NCBI RefSeq assembly: GCF_051124815.1
Contig: NZ_CP118491.1
Location: 248,001 to 312,000 of the forward strand
Source of the DNA: Azospirillum sp051124815
GTDB lineage: Bacteria > Pseudomonadota > Alphaproteobacteria > Azospirillales > Azospirillaceae
Direction of reading: 5' to 3'
DNA length: 64,000 nucleotides
The position numbers and the translations under genes were made by a program. This document shows positions 24,070 to 32,482 of this stretch, piece after piece. The notes beneath the pieces are model-generated. The model did not search any database. It saw only the letters and a program-made list of their open reading frames with translations, and was not told where the DNA came from. Within the stretch, counting starts at the first letter, position 1; each line of letters starts with the position of its first letter.

Positions 24070-24150
24070 TATGCCGAACGCCGAACTATGCCGAGCGGGG
24101 ACGCCCTGGACAGGTTTGCCGGAATGGTCGCGCCCCATTGCTCGGCATAG
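24070..24150. mobile_element. repeated TATGCCGA motifs, possible recombinase-element end
   Basis: TATGCCGA occurs at 24070-24077 and 24087-24094, and CTATGCCGAGC (24086-24096) recurs inverted at 24140-24150. Paired inverted motifs of this type occur at the ends of elements carrying tyrosine recombinases (RIT-like). They abut the IS66 junction and the recombinase relic. Attribution to RIT is inference. Confidence 0.4.
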
Positions 24151-24385
24151 TCGACGGCGATCGAAGGGCGTTCAGGAACGCGAGGAGCTTCTCATCGGGT
24201 CGGGACCGATCGGCTTTTTCGCCTTCGTATGGGCTGGGTTTCGCGAGCGCCGCCTCCTTCAGGGCGAGATGGGCGTGCAGATAAACCTGGGTGGTTTCCA
24301 CGGACTCGTGGCCGAGCCACAAGGCGATAACGGAGCACTCGACGCCGGCCTGGAGGAGTTCCATGGCCGCGCTGTGCCGGAGGAT
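24086..24385 (-). pseudogene. tyrosine recombinase C-terminal remnant
   Basis: The minus strand encodes ILRHSAAMELLQAGVECSV, IALWLGHESVETTQVYLHAH, then ALKEAALAK and a tail to TAG. It contains HxxR-like LRHSAAM, the WLGHES His block and the nucleophile Tyr (TTQVYLHA), so it is the catalytic end of a recombinase of the type found in RIT elements and next to IS91-like elements. The N-terminal two-thirds are missing; upstream codons do not match the family. It is inactive as it stands. Confidence 0.72.
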
Positions 24386-24454
24386 GGCCGGCTGGGCCTC
24401 GGCAGCAGAGCGTGGTTGTGGCGACGAATGTGTGGGGCTGCCAAAGGGCGCTGG

Positions 24455-25882
24455 TCAGGTTTTGAGCGCCACCACCTGACGCAATGCCTGTTCGGCGGCG
24501 GCGAACACGCTGTCCCAGTCGCCGGGTGTGGTCTGGCGGAACAGGCGCATCGACGGGTACCAGGGGGTGGTGTCGCCCTTATCGCCATAGACCCAGTAGG
24601 GCATGAACTGCAGCAGGTTCCATACCGGACGGCCGAGCGAGCCGGCCAGATGCGCCACCGAGCTGTCGGTCATGATCACCAGATCGAGCCGTTCCAGCAC
24701 CGCCGCGGTGTCGGCGAAGTCGTTGAAATGGGGTCCCAGCGGCGTGATCAGGGTCGAGGTGCCCAGCGTTGCCAGCTCGGCCTCCGGCGGACCCTTCTGG
24801 ATGCTGTAGAATCGGACCTTCGGCACGTCGAGAAAGCGCAGGAAGCGGCTGAGCGTGGTGGCGCGGCGTGCGTTGTCCTTGAAGGTGACGCGGCCGGACC
24901 AGATGATGCCGACCTTGATCGTGCCATCATTGCCGGGGACCAGCCGGGCGGCCTTCTCGCGCGCTTCGGCCGGAACGGTCAGGCGGGTGGGCGGCGGCAC
25001 CGTCTCGATGGTCGTGCCCAGCCGGTGCGGCAGGCTCATCAGCGGGCAATGGACGTCGTAGGCGGGATAAGCGGTGCCGGCGCGCACGAAGCCGTCGATG
25101 CCCTCCAGCCCGGACAGCAGGCGTTGCAGTTCCGGATGGCATTCCAGCAGGACCCGGCCGCCGCGCGCCTTGACCATCGGCACATAGCGCGCGGTCAGCA
25201 GCACGTCGCCGAAGCCCTGTTCGGTGGTCAGCAGGATGGTCTTGCCGTTCAGCGGCCCGCCGTCCCACATCGGCCCTTCGGCGATACGGTTCTGATAGCC
25301 GGGCAGCGACAGGCGGGAGTCGTAGTCGCGGAAGCCCTCGGCATAGCGGCCGACCTGCAGCAGCGTCAGGGCACGGTCCCACAGCAGCGACGGATCGTTG
25401 GGCTTGGCGCGCAGGGCGACGTCCAGGATCTCCAGCGCGCGGTTGAACCGGCAGCCGTGGCGCAGCGCCACCACCAGATTGGACAGCAGGCTGGCGTTGC
25501 CGCCCGACAGCACCACCGCATGCTCCTGCGCGGCGATGGCCTCGTCATAGCGCTCCACGTCGCCCAGCACGTTGCCCAGATTGGTCCAGGCGCCGACATG
25601 GCGCTGGTCGAACTCCAGCGCGCGCCGCTGGCAGGCGATCGCCGCTTCCGGCTTGCCGGCCTGCCTCAGCAGGGCGCCCAGCGCGCTCCACACGTTGGGG
25701 TCGTTGGGCTGCTGCTCCAGCATCCGTTCCAGCATGTCGATGCTGAGGCCATGGGACCCCTGAGGCTGGGCAGGTGCCGGGGCAGGTGTCGGGACGGCAG
25801 ACACCGGACGGGGCGAGGCCTGAAGGGGCGAGGCTGCCGGGGAGGATGGCGCCGGGGCGGCCTGGGTGATGTTTGCCTTCAT
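24455..25882 (-). CDS. TPR protein with GT9-like glycosyltransferase domain
   Basis: Protein of 475 residues. After a Pro/Ala-rich leader come four to five TPR units (about residues 45-200; PNVWSALGALLRQAGKPEAAIACQRRALE). The C-terminal half is a heptosyltransferase-like (GT9) domain: EQGFGDVLLTARYVPMV, VGIIWSGRVTFKDNARR, FYSIQKGPPEAEL, then NDFADTAAVLERLDLVIMTDSSVAHLAGSLGRPVW. Such fusions probably modify surface glycans or flagellin. The same architecture occurs at 33.6 kb and 59.5 kb, with lower similarity here. Confidence 0.83.
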   Translation of the reverse strand: MKANITQAAPAPSSPAASPLQASPRPVSAVPTPAPAPAQPQGSHGLSIDMLERMLEQQPNDPNVWSALGALLRQAGKPEAAIACQRRALEFDQRHVGAWTNLGNVLGDVERYDEAIAAQEHAVVLSGGNASLLSNLVVALRHGCRFNRALEILDVALRAKPNDPSLLWDRALTLLQVGRYAEGFRDYDSRLSLPGYQNRIAEGPMWDGGPLNGKTILLTTEQGFGDVLLTARYVPMVKARGGRVLLECHPELQRLLSGLEGIDGFVRAGTAYPAYDVHCPLMSLPHRLGTTIETVPPPTRLTVPAEAREKAARLVPGNDGTIKVGIIWSGRVTFKDNARRATTLSRFLRFLDVPKVRFYSIQKGPPEAELATLGTSTLITPLGPHFNDFADTAAVLERLDLVIMTDSSVAHLAGSLGRPVWNLLQFMPYWVYGDKGDTTPWYPSMRLFRQTTPGDWDSVFAAAEQALRQVVALKT

Positions 25883-26009
25883 CTCTCGTCGTCGCTGGTG
25901 GTCTGCAATCGGTTTGGAGCAGGAGCAGAGCGCGGGTAGGGCATAGACGGCTCCTTAAGGAGAGTCAAACCGTCCCTTCGGCCGCACTTGTGCGTTTCCT
26001 GGGACGGAC

Positions 26010-26420
26010 TCAGCGCCGCCGCAGGTCCTGCAGGTCGATGTCGTCGATCCGGAAGCCGGCCTGCCGCAGGGCCTTCAGCACGATCACCTTCTGGGCGGTG
26101 CCTTCGCGTGCGGCAGCCTGCCGCAGCTCCTCCACCAGATAGTCCGGCAGCATCGCCTGCCACGGCCGGGTCGGCGCCGGACGGACGATGGTGGGGGCCG
26201 GCACCGGTTGGGGCTGCGGCTGCGGAGTGGGGGCCTGCGGATGGGAAGGGGCCGCGGCCGGCTCCGTCTCGGTCGGCAGGAAGCCCTTGCTCAATCCGTA
26301 CTGGCGGATCGGGTCGACGTCGTCCGCCCCCAGCCCGCCGATCCCGATCCCGCCCAGCGGAGGACGGGCCGGCTTGGCCGCAGGCTTCAGGGGAGGCTTG
26401 GCTGGGCTTTCGGTCGACAT
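26010..26420 (-). CDS. small DNA-binding-like protein with RHH-type C-terminus
   Basis: Protein of 136 residues. The first 80 are Pro/Ala/Gln-rich and disordered. The C-terminal 50 (WQAMLPDYLVEELRQAAAREGTAQKVIVLKALRQAGFRIDDIDL) look like a strand followed by two helices, the plan of ribbon-helix-helix partition partners found with ParA ATPases. GGAG stands before ATG 26420. The ParA gene lies 4.4 kb upstream on the same strand, with a STAND module in between. Pairing with ParA is inference. Confidence 0.6.
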   Translation of the reverse strand: MSTESPAKPPLKPAAKPARPPLGGIGIGGLGADDVDPIRQYGLSKGFLPTETEPAAAPSHPQAPTPQPQPQPVPAPTIVRPAPTRPWQAMLPDYLVEELRQAAAREGTAQKVIVLKALRQAGFRIDDIDLQDLRRR

Positions 26421-26477
26421 GGGCACTCCGGACAGGACGGCACCGGCATGGGCCGGCTGGATAAGCCATGAAGCAAT

Positions 26478-26726
26478 ATCATGACTTGCTGCCCTGTCTT
26501 CGCGCCATGTGGCGGGGGCGAAGCGCGCCATGACGGAAAGCCGGCCGGCGTGGCGCGGGAAACACAGGGGGGATGGAGGGGGGATGTGATGGAGAAATGT
26601 CATGAAATAAGAGCATGAGATAATGCGAGCGGTCGGTGGGGCGATCCGGGGGTGGCCGGTCCCGTGTGGCTGGATGTCCGATGAGATAAAGCCATGGCAC
26701 GGTATGGAGAAAAGAAATCATGAAAT
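26478..26726. repeat. TCATGA motif cluster upstream of the RHH-like gene
   Basis: Copies: ATCATGA at 26478-26484, TCATGAAAT at 26600-26608 and AAATCATGAAAT at 26715-26726, in a 630-bp gap (26421-27051) that holds no gene. The same motif recurs near the STAND, ParA and 38.7-kb genes. Confidence 0.5.
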
Positions 26727-26916
26727 GAGATTGTGAGGTGATCGGCCACTCCTGTGTGGCTGCCTCGCCCTTGGGTCGCGGGCGCTTTGCGCCGGTGCTT
26801 GCTTGCCCGTCCATCTTGGCCTTCCGGCCTAAGGGGGCATGGCGTGGGGACGGAGGTGCGGGGAAAAGCATCGCTCCATCCCGCCGGGGCTCCAGCAGGG
26901 GGGCACCCAAAACTCT

Positions 26917-26959
26917 CATGTCCTGTTTTCATGATAAATGAACATGAAAACAGGACATG
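26917..26959. repeat. 17-bp perfect inverted repeat with TCATGA ends
   Basis: Arms CATGTCCTGTTTTCATG (26917-26933) and its complement (26943-26959) with a 9-nt loop. It could form a strong hairpin after the STAND gene (93 bp past its stop), or be a protein-binding site of the TCATGA set. Confidence 0.6.
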
Positions 26960-27051
26960 TCCAATGGGTAACCCCTGGCCGGCACCGGCATGCGAAGGAA
27001 CGGCCCGGTCGGTGCGCCTTCCCGGTAAGAAAGTCCAGACAACCGGCCTAC

Positions 27052-29517
27052 TTAACCCGGCTTCAGCCCCTTCGCCCGCTCGTACCACTGCTGCGCCTCA
27101 TCCTCCCGGCCCAATCGGGACAGGCAATGACCAACAGCTTTCAGGCTGATGCCAAAACATCTGTGATCGATGCGTTGGTGGATGTCGCCTTTTTGCATGG
27201 CATCGACCGCCTTCTTGTACCAGGGCTGTGCTTCCGCGAAGTAGCCTTGTCGGTACAGGCAGTTGCCGATCTCATGCAGGCTGACACCGAGGCTCCGGTG
27301 ATCGATGCGCTGGTGGATATCGCCCTTCTGCGCGGCATCGACCGCCTTCTCGAACCAGGGCTGCGCTTCGGCGAAGCAGCCTTGTTGGAACAGGCAGTTG
27401 CCGATCTCATGCAGGCTGGCGCCGAGGCTTTGGTGATTGATGCGTTGGTGGATGTCGCCCTTCTGCGTGGCATCGACCGCCTTCTCGAACCAAGGCTGCG
27501 CTTCGGCGAAGCGGCCTTGATTGAACAGGCAGCTGCCAATCTGATGCAGGCTGACACCGAGGCTCCGGTGATCGATGCGCTGGTGGATGTCGCCCTTCTG
27601 CGCGGCATCGACCGCCTTCTCGAACCAGGGCTGCGCTTCGGCGAAGCAGCCTTGTTGGAACAGGCAGTTGCCGATCTCATGCAGGCTGGCGCTGAGGCTT
27701 TCGTGATCGATGCGTTGGTGAGTATCGCCCTTCTGCGTGGCATCGACCGCCTTCTCGAACCAAGGCTGCGCTTCGGCGAAGCGGCCTTGATTGAACAGGC
27801 AGCTGCCAATCTGATGCTGGCTGGCGCCGAGGCTTTGGTGATCGACGCGTTGATGGATGTCGCCCTTCCGCGTGGCATCGACCGCCTTCTCGAACCAGGG
27901 CTGCGCTTCGGCGAAGCGGCCTTGATTGAACAGGCAGCTGCCAATCTGATGCAGGCTGGCGCCGAGGCTTTGGTGATCGATGCGTTGATGGATGTCGCCC
28001 TTCTGCGTGGCATCGACCGCCTTCTCGAACCAGGGCTGCGCTTCGGCAAAGCGGCCTTGATTGAATAGGCAGTTGCCGATCTCGTGCAGGCTGACGCTGA
28101 GGCTCTCGTTATCTACACCCTCTTCCGCCCCCTCCTGTTCGACGGCGTAGACTGATCGTTCGGCCCAAAGCTGTGCGATCCCGAACTGGGCGGTTTCCGA
28201 AAAGGCGTGGCAGACAACCCGGTATTCCAATGCCGAACCGGTGACGCCACAGCCGTCCCACAACGCCGGATCGGTCAGGAAGCCTAGCATGCCCGCCGCC
28301 AACTCCATCCGGTTGGGGGCATCGGCAAAGGCTTCGGCGCTGTCCACCAGCCGGCTCCACTGCGTCTGCCGGATCCTCGTCAGCGTTTCGCCATGACCGT
28401 CCGGGGCAGGTTGGTCGCGCAGGAAGGCGGCAATCAGCTGATGCATCCGCAGCGTCTCGCCGCCGCTTTCCAACAGATGCAGGTCCAGACAGGCGTCCAG
28501 ATGCCGGTCGAAGCTGTCCTCGGCCCAGCCGGTCGCGTCCTCCATGTCCTGCCGGAGGTCTTCGGCCATCAGGGCCATGCCGTTGCGCAGGGCGGCGGTC
28601 TGCAGGATCAGGCGGGAGTCCGGTGGCAGCAACTCGTAGACCGGGCGGAAGCTGTTCTGGGTTTCGGGCTCCAGGCGCAATTTGGTGGCCCCGGCCCGGC
28701 CGCGGCGGCGGGCACGTTTCAGGGCCGCGGCGGCCGGGACAAGCTGGACCGGCAGGCCGCCGGCCCAATCGACCAGCGGCAGGTCGGCGTCGCGGCAGGC
28801 ATCCTCGCCGGCGATGGAGGCGACCAGCGCGACGCTGTCGTCCCGGTCCAGCAGTTCCACCGGAAAGGCCGGACACAGGCCGTCCCACGGATCGAGCACG
28901 CTGGTCATGATCACATGGCAGGGGGTGCCGTGCGGTGGCAGCCAAGGTCGGATCGCGTCCGCCGAGCGGACATTGTCATAGACCAGCAGGACGGCGGATC
29001 GGGTCAGCCGGTGAAAGGCGACCTTGCATTGATCGACCATCGGCAGGTCGCGGAACGGCTCCGGCCCGAAGATCAGGCGGCCGATCTCCGCCAGCTTCAC
29101 CGGCGTGTCGCCGCCGGCATCCAGGGTGAAGCAGCCGGCGGGATAGCGTTTGGCATGGCGGCGAGCGTATTCATGCGCCAGCTCCGTCTTGCCGACCCCC
29201 GGCGTGCCGTGCAGCGCCACCACCGACGGCCGCTGCGGATCGTCGAGCGTTTCGGCGATGGCGCTCAGCAGGTCGACGCGCCCGATGAAGTCCCGGTCGT
29301 AGAGCACCGGGATGTCGCAGCGGGGACCGGCCGTCGCCCCGCTCTCCGCCGGCGGAGCGCCCTGATAGACGTTCACGGTTCCGGCGGCGAAGGTCCTGGC
29401 CGAGACTCCGGTGTGCTGCGTGCTGGCGGCGGCGCCGGGCGGCACGGAATGCCCGGCGCCGCCGTCAGTGTTTTTCCTGCTCTCCACTGGACTGCGGGCT
29501 CCCGCTCTGCTGGACAC
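27052..29517 (-). CDS. STAND NTPase: NB-ARC plus TPR repeats
   Basis: Protein of 821 residues. A disordered N-terminus ends in GTVNVYQGAPPAESG. The nucleotide-binding domain (about 75-330) has the P-loop HGTPGVGKTELAHEYA, the Walker-B-like VLLVYDNVRSADAIRPWLP and a GLP motif (WAGGLPVQLVP), as in NB-ARC/AP-ATPases. A winged-helix region follows, then about seven near-identical 45-residue TPR units and a degenerate eighth. Such proteins are signal-activated switches in programmed death or phage defence. The gene overlaps the upstream companion by 53 bp. GTG 29517 is the start used; GTG 29487 is possible. No effector domain is fused, so the companion may supply it. Confidence 0.85.
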   Translation of the reverse strand: MSSRAGARSPVESRKNTDGGAGHSVPPGAAASTQHTGVSARTFAAGTVNVYQGAPPAESGATAGPRCDIPVLYDRDFIGRVDLLSAIAETLDDPQRPSVVALHGTPGVGKTELAHEYARRHAKRYPAGCFTLDAGGDTPVKLAEIGRLIFGPEPFRDLPMVDQCKVAFHRLTRSAVLLVYDNVRSADAIRPWLPPHGTPCHVIMTSVLDPWDGLCPAFPVELLDRDDSVALVASIAGEDACRDADLPLVDWAGGLPVQLVPAAAALKRARRRGRAGATKLRLEPETQNSFRPVYELLPPDSRLILQTAALRNGMALMAEDLRQDMEDATGWAEDSFDRHLDACLDLHLLESGGETLRMHQLIAAFLRDQPAPDGHGETLTRIRQTQWSRLVDSAEAFADAPNRMELAAGMLGFLTDPALWDGCGVTGSALEYRVVCHAFSETAQFGIAQLWAERSVYAVEQEGAEEGVDNESLSVSLHEIGNCLFNQGRFAEAQPWFEKAVDATQKGDIHQRIDHQSLGASLHQIGSCLFNQGRFAEAQPWFEKAVDATRKGDIHQRVDHQSLGASQHQIGSCLFNQGRFAEAQPWFEKAVDATQKGDTHQRIDHESLSASLHEIGNCLFQQGCFAEAQPWFEKAVDAAQKGDIHQRIDHRSLGVSLHQIGSCLFNQGRFAEAQPWFEKAVDATQKGDIHQRINHQSLGASLHEIGNCLFQQGCFAEAQPWFEKAVDAAQKGDIHQRIDHRSLGVSLHEIGNCLYRQGYFAEAQPWYKKAVDAMQKGDIHQRIDHRCFGISLKAVGHCLSRLGREDEAQQWYERAKGLKPG
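27163..28107. repeat. seven 135-bp tandem repeats inside the STAND gene
   Basis: Each 135-bp unit encodes a 45-residue TPR (pattern SLGASLHxIGxCLFNQGRF, AEAQPWFEKAVDA, KGDIHQRIDH). Units differ at only a few codons; two forms alternate (Asn-Gln-Gly-Arg and Gln-Gln-Gly-Cys types), suggesting recent expansion by unequal exchange. The array may vary in copy number between strains and is a risk for misassembly. Confidence 0.95.
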
Positions 29518-29944
29518 CGCGGAAAACGAACTCGCCCTCGAAGCGGGCGTCCTTCGCCCGCAGCACGGTGCCGGCGGCCTTCACGTCGGAGATCTCGAAA
29601 CGCTGGGCGGCGACCAGCCTGTCGAAGTCGAGCAGGGGCGGCGGTTGCGGCCGGTCGCGCAGGGCCAGCAGGGCGGTCAGCAGATCCTGGGCGGTCTGGC
29701 GCAACTCCTCGTCGCCCGCGGCCCCCGCCTCCGTCAGACGGTCGGCCAGAGCCAGGCGGGGAGCCTCGCTCTCCGGTGCGGCCTCCAACTCCAGCAAAGC
29801 CGGTTCGGCGGCGGTGAAGCGGCGGCGGACCACCGCCTTCAGCCGCTTATAGGCGTCCTCGCCGGCCGCGGTGACGAAGCCGCTGCCTGCTATGCCCGCG
29901 ATACCGCTGGCGGCGGTAATGACTGACGCGATGATGGGATCCAT
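29465..29944 (-). CDS. companion protein of the STAND NTPase
   Basis: Protein of 159 residues with a Gly/Ala-rich hydrophobic N-terminus (MDPIIASVITAASGIAGIAGSG), a helical middle (DAYKRLKAVVRRRF; DEELRQTAQDLLTALLALRD) and a beta-like C-terminal segment (FEISDVKAAGTVLRAKDARFEGEFVFRGVQ). Proteins of this layout are often encoded before NACHT or NB-ARC genes in bacterial conflict systems, where the first part could insert in membranes. It overlaps the STAND gene by 53 bp, which indicates coupling. The effector role is inference. Confidence 0.6.
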   Translation of the reverse strand: MDPIIASVITAASGIAGIAGSGFVTAAGEDAYKRLKAVVRRRFTAAEPALLELEAAPESEAPRLALADRLTEAGAAGDEELRQTAQDLLTALLALRDRPQPPPLLDFDRLVAAQRFEISDVKAAGTVLRAKDARFEGEFVFRGVQQSGSPQSSGEQEKH

Positions 29945-30045
29945 GCCGGAAGCATCCTCCTGGTTGGAAAAGAGGATGCCCAGGCGTTTTCATGCGTGCA
30001 AGCCCTTCGCCAGTCGGGAACCTGCGGCAGGTTGGCCGAGCTTAG

Positions 30046-30088
30046 TTTCATGAAATCATGATAAAAAATCTTGTTCAGAAATCATGAT
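30046..30088. repeat. TCATGA motif cluster upstream of the STAND pair
   Basis: TTTCATGAAATCATGAT (30046-30062) and AAATCATGAT (30079-30088) in the 170-bp gap between parA and the STAND companion gene. No gene lies in the gap. Confidence 0.6.
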
Positions 30089-30113
30089 CCCATGCCATGA
30101 GGCCCCACCCGCC

Positions 30114-30791
30114 TCACCCGCGCGGGATCAGCGGGTTGGCCGGGGAGGCTTCCAGGAAGGCGACGAACTCGTCGGTCAGGGAGCGGACGTTCAGGTCGGC
30201 GTTGCTGTTCGGGTTGACTTCGCCCGGTCCGTGGCCGGTGTAGGTCATCTCCTTCAGCAGCGAGCGCTCGATCAGTTCGGTGCGGAAGGCCGGGACGCCA
30301 TGTTCGTCCAGCAGGCCGCGGGCATGGCGGTCGACGCGGGATTCGATGGCGGCCTGGGTGCGGACGATCACCACGCTGGAGGCCGGCGTGTGTTTCAGCA
30401 CCCCGACGGAATCCGCCACCACCTTGAAGGTGCGCACCGTCTCCTTCACGTCCATGAAGGATTGCTGGGTCGGGATCAGCACCCCGTCGCTGACCGAGAA
30501 GGCGTAGAGCATGGTCAGGTTGCCGAAGCCGGCAAGGTCGATCAGCGTGTAGTCGAAGCTCGGCGCATTTTCCTGCACCGTTTGGCGGACATTCGATTCC
30601 GTGATCTCGTCCAGCACCCGCACGCCGGCATCGTTGCGCCGCCGCGCCCATTCGGCCAGATGCCGGTTGGGGTCGCAGTCGAGCAGAAGCACGCTCGCCT
30701 CGCGCCGGCGCAGTTCGGAGGTGAGCGCCATGACCAGACTGGTCTTGCCGACGCCGCCCTTGGTGGAGGCGAAACTGATGATCCGAGCCAT
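30114..30791 (-). CDS. parA: ParA/MinD-family partition ATPase
   Basis: ATPase of 225 residues. Deviant Walker A STKGGVGKTSLVMAL (residues about 9-23), Walker A' LLLDCDPNRHLAEW, Walker B TLIDLAGFGNLTML. There is no N-terminal DNA-binding domain, so it is the short ParA form (like ParA type Ib or VirC1) that works with a small RHH partner. The RHH-like gene lies 3.7 kb downstream beyond the STAND pair. The gene is flanked on both sides by TCATGA motif clusters. A role in partition is likely; other cargo is possible. Confidence 0.85.
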   Translation of the reverse strand: MARIISFASTKGGVGKTSLVMALTSELRRREASVLLLDCDPNRHLAEWARRRNDAGVRVLDEITESNVRQTVQENAPSFDYTLIDLAGFGNLTMLYAFSVSDGVLIPTQQSFMDVKETVRTFKVVADSVGVLKHTPASSVVIVRTQAAIESRVDRHARGLLDEHGVPAFRTELIERSLLKEMTYTGHGPGEVNPNSNADLNVRSLTDEFVAFLEASPANPLIPRG

Positions 30792-30891
30792 GCGGTGGTT
30801 CCCGGTAGCAGAGGATGGAAAGCGGGCGGACCCGAGCGGGAGCTTCGCGGATTTACACGCAAGAACAGGAAAGAGGGAAGTGGTTTCACGT

Positions 30892-30952
30892 CATGAAGAA
30901 GAAGCATGAAATCATGATTCATGATTCATGATTTCATGATCTGTTATCATGC
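30892..30952. repeat. dense TCATGA iteron-like array upstream of parA
   Basis: Between the GT8-like gene and parA. GTCATGA is at 30900, then an almost continuous run ATCATGATTCATGATTCATG followed by ATTTCATGATCTG and TTATCATGCC, giving at least six overlapping copies to 30952. It is about 100 bp upstream of the parA start and is a good candidate for a partition or operator site. Confidence 0.65.
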
Positions 30953-30971
30953 CTGACTGCCACGGAAGGCC

Positions 30972-32390
30972 TCAGCCCTGCTTCATGTCCGCTGTGGTCC
31001 CGGCGCGGCGTTTCAGCCGGTGCACCGCATGCTGGCCGCCGCCGGTGGCGCGGACCGAATAGAAATAGGCGCTGTCGTCGGTCCAGTACCGGCCCTCGCC
31101 GTCGACCATCACCGTGCTGCTGTGGATGTCGGCCGGATAGATGGTCAGGCGGGGTGCCGCCTCCGCCGTGAAGCCGGCCAGATGCACGGCGGCGAGCGCC
31201 GCCTGGTCGAGGAACCAGAGCGGCAGGCCGCGGTCGAGGAAATGGCGGATGTAGCGCCGGGTCAGGTCGAGGAAGCGCAGCGCCCCCGTGGTCGGCCGGA
31301 TGTGCAGCACGTCGGCGTAGAGCAGGCTCCAGATGTCCAGCCGCTTCAGCGCATGGCTCATCATGCCGAGGTCCGACCGGGCGGAGGTCGCCAGCAGCGG
31401 GTTCAGGTCACGGATGGCCAGCAGGTCGACATCCAGCATCAGCACCGGCCGCTGCCAGCGGATCAGCAGGTCGGGCAGCACCAGGAAACGGCTGCAGGCG
31501 TAATAGGTCTTGGCATTGTCGCCCAGCGGCGACAGGTCGATGACCTCGCGCAGGATGATGAAGCGGTCGGCGCCGTGGGCGGCGGCCAGGGCGGCCACCG
31601 TCGCCTCGGCCTCCGCGTCGGGATTGACCAGATGCAGGGCGATGGCGCAGTCGAGCCCGCTGTCCTCGGCGATGGAGCGCACCATGGTCGGCAGGAACTT
31701 GCGCGCATAGACCGCGTCGCAGCAGGCATAGACCACCAGCGGCCGGGATGCTGCCCCCGTGCCTTCCTGGCACTTGCCCTCCTGGATGGTGGCGCGGATG
31801 CCGGCGGGCGGTGGCGCCGCGCGCAGGGCGGCAAGGAAGGCGGGATCGGTGCGGGTGACGGTATCGCGCCCGCCATGACGCTCCGCCGCCTGGGCGAACA
31901 GGGCGTCGGCCTCCTCCAGCCGGTGCTGTTCGGCGCACAGGCAGGCCAGCCGGCTCAACGTGAAGGACACCTCCGGATAAAGCTCCAGCGCCCGGCGATA
32001 GGCCCGCTCCGCCCGCAGCGCCTGCCCGTCGCGGCGCAGCGCGTTGCCCAAAGCCACCAGCCCGACGCAGTCCTCCCGCCCCTGGAAGCGGGCGACCTCG
32101 CCGGCCTCTCCCAGATGGGTCAGCAATTGCCACAGGTTTGACCGGCGGGTCGGATCGGCCGGCGTCAGCCGCCAGGCGGCAAGCGCATGGTCGGCCGCCG
32201 CCGCCATGTCCTGGCCCACCAGGATCCGGGCGAGCGCGTCGTGGGCCGCCGGCGCCTGCGGGCCGGTGGGAGCCTGCTCCAGCAGCCGGAGGCAGAGCGT
32301 CCTTGCGGTTTCGCGGTTCCCCGCCCGTTCGGCGTCGAGCGCGGCCTGGAGTGCGGCCTGAGGGGTAGCGTTTGGGGTTGGGCGTGGCAT
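30972..32390 (-). CDS. TPR protein with GT8-like glycosyltransferase domain
   Basis: Protein of 472 residues. The first 190 hold TPR-like helices (ALGNALRRDGQALRAERAYRRALELYPEV). The C-terminal part is a GT-A domain: VVYACCDAVYARKFLPTMVRSI at its start, YYACSRFLVLPDLLIRWQRPVLMLDVDLLAIRDLN with the metal-binding DVD, and FLDQAALAAVHL. This suits a GT8-like or related nucleotide-sugar transferase. Acceptor unknown. It begins a run of polysaccharide genes. Confidence 0.72.
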   Translation of the reverse strand: MPRPTPNATPQAALQAALDAERAGNRETARTLCLRLLEQAPTGPQAPAAHDALARILVGQDMAAAADHALAAWRLTPADPTRRSNLWQLLTHLGEAGEVARFQGREDCVGLVALGNALRRDGQALRAERAYRRALELYPEVSFTLSRLACLCAEQHRLEEADALFAQAAERHGGRDTVTRTDPAFLAALRAAPPPAGIRATIQEGKCQEGTGAASRPLVVYACCDAVYARKFLPTMVRSIAEDSGLDCAIALHLVNPDAEAEATVAALAAAHGADRFIILREVIDLSPLGDNAKTYYACSRFLVLPDLLIRWQRPVLMLDVDLLAIRDLNPLLATSARSDLGMMSHALKRLDIWSLLYADVLHIRPTTGALRFLDLTRRYIRHFLDRGLPLWFLDQAALAAVHLAGFTAEAAPRLTIYPADIHSSTVMVDGEGRYWTDDSAYFYSVRATGGGQHAVHRLKRRAGTTADMKQG

Positions 32391-32482
32391 GGCGCGGACC
32401 GGTCGGCGAAAGGGGGCGGGGCTTCATCCCATGGCATCCCTGCCGCTGGCAAGCGGAGCCTCCCGTCTCTCCCGCCCGCCAT

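Noticed and set aside
24071..25939. Plus-strand open frame opposite the TPR-glycosyltransferase
   Set aside because: Shadow of the minus-strand gene; no ribosome site and His/Gln/Gly-rich composition.
27163..28107. Possible CRISPR array because of regular repeats
   Set aside because: Units are contiguous 135-bp coding repeats with no spacers; they encode TPR motifs.
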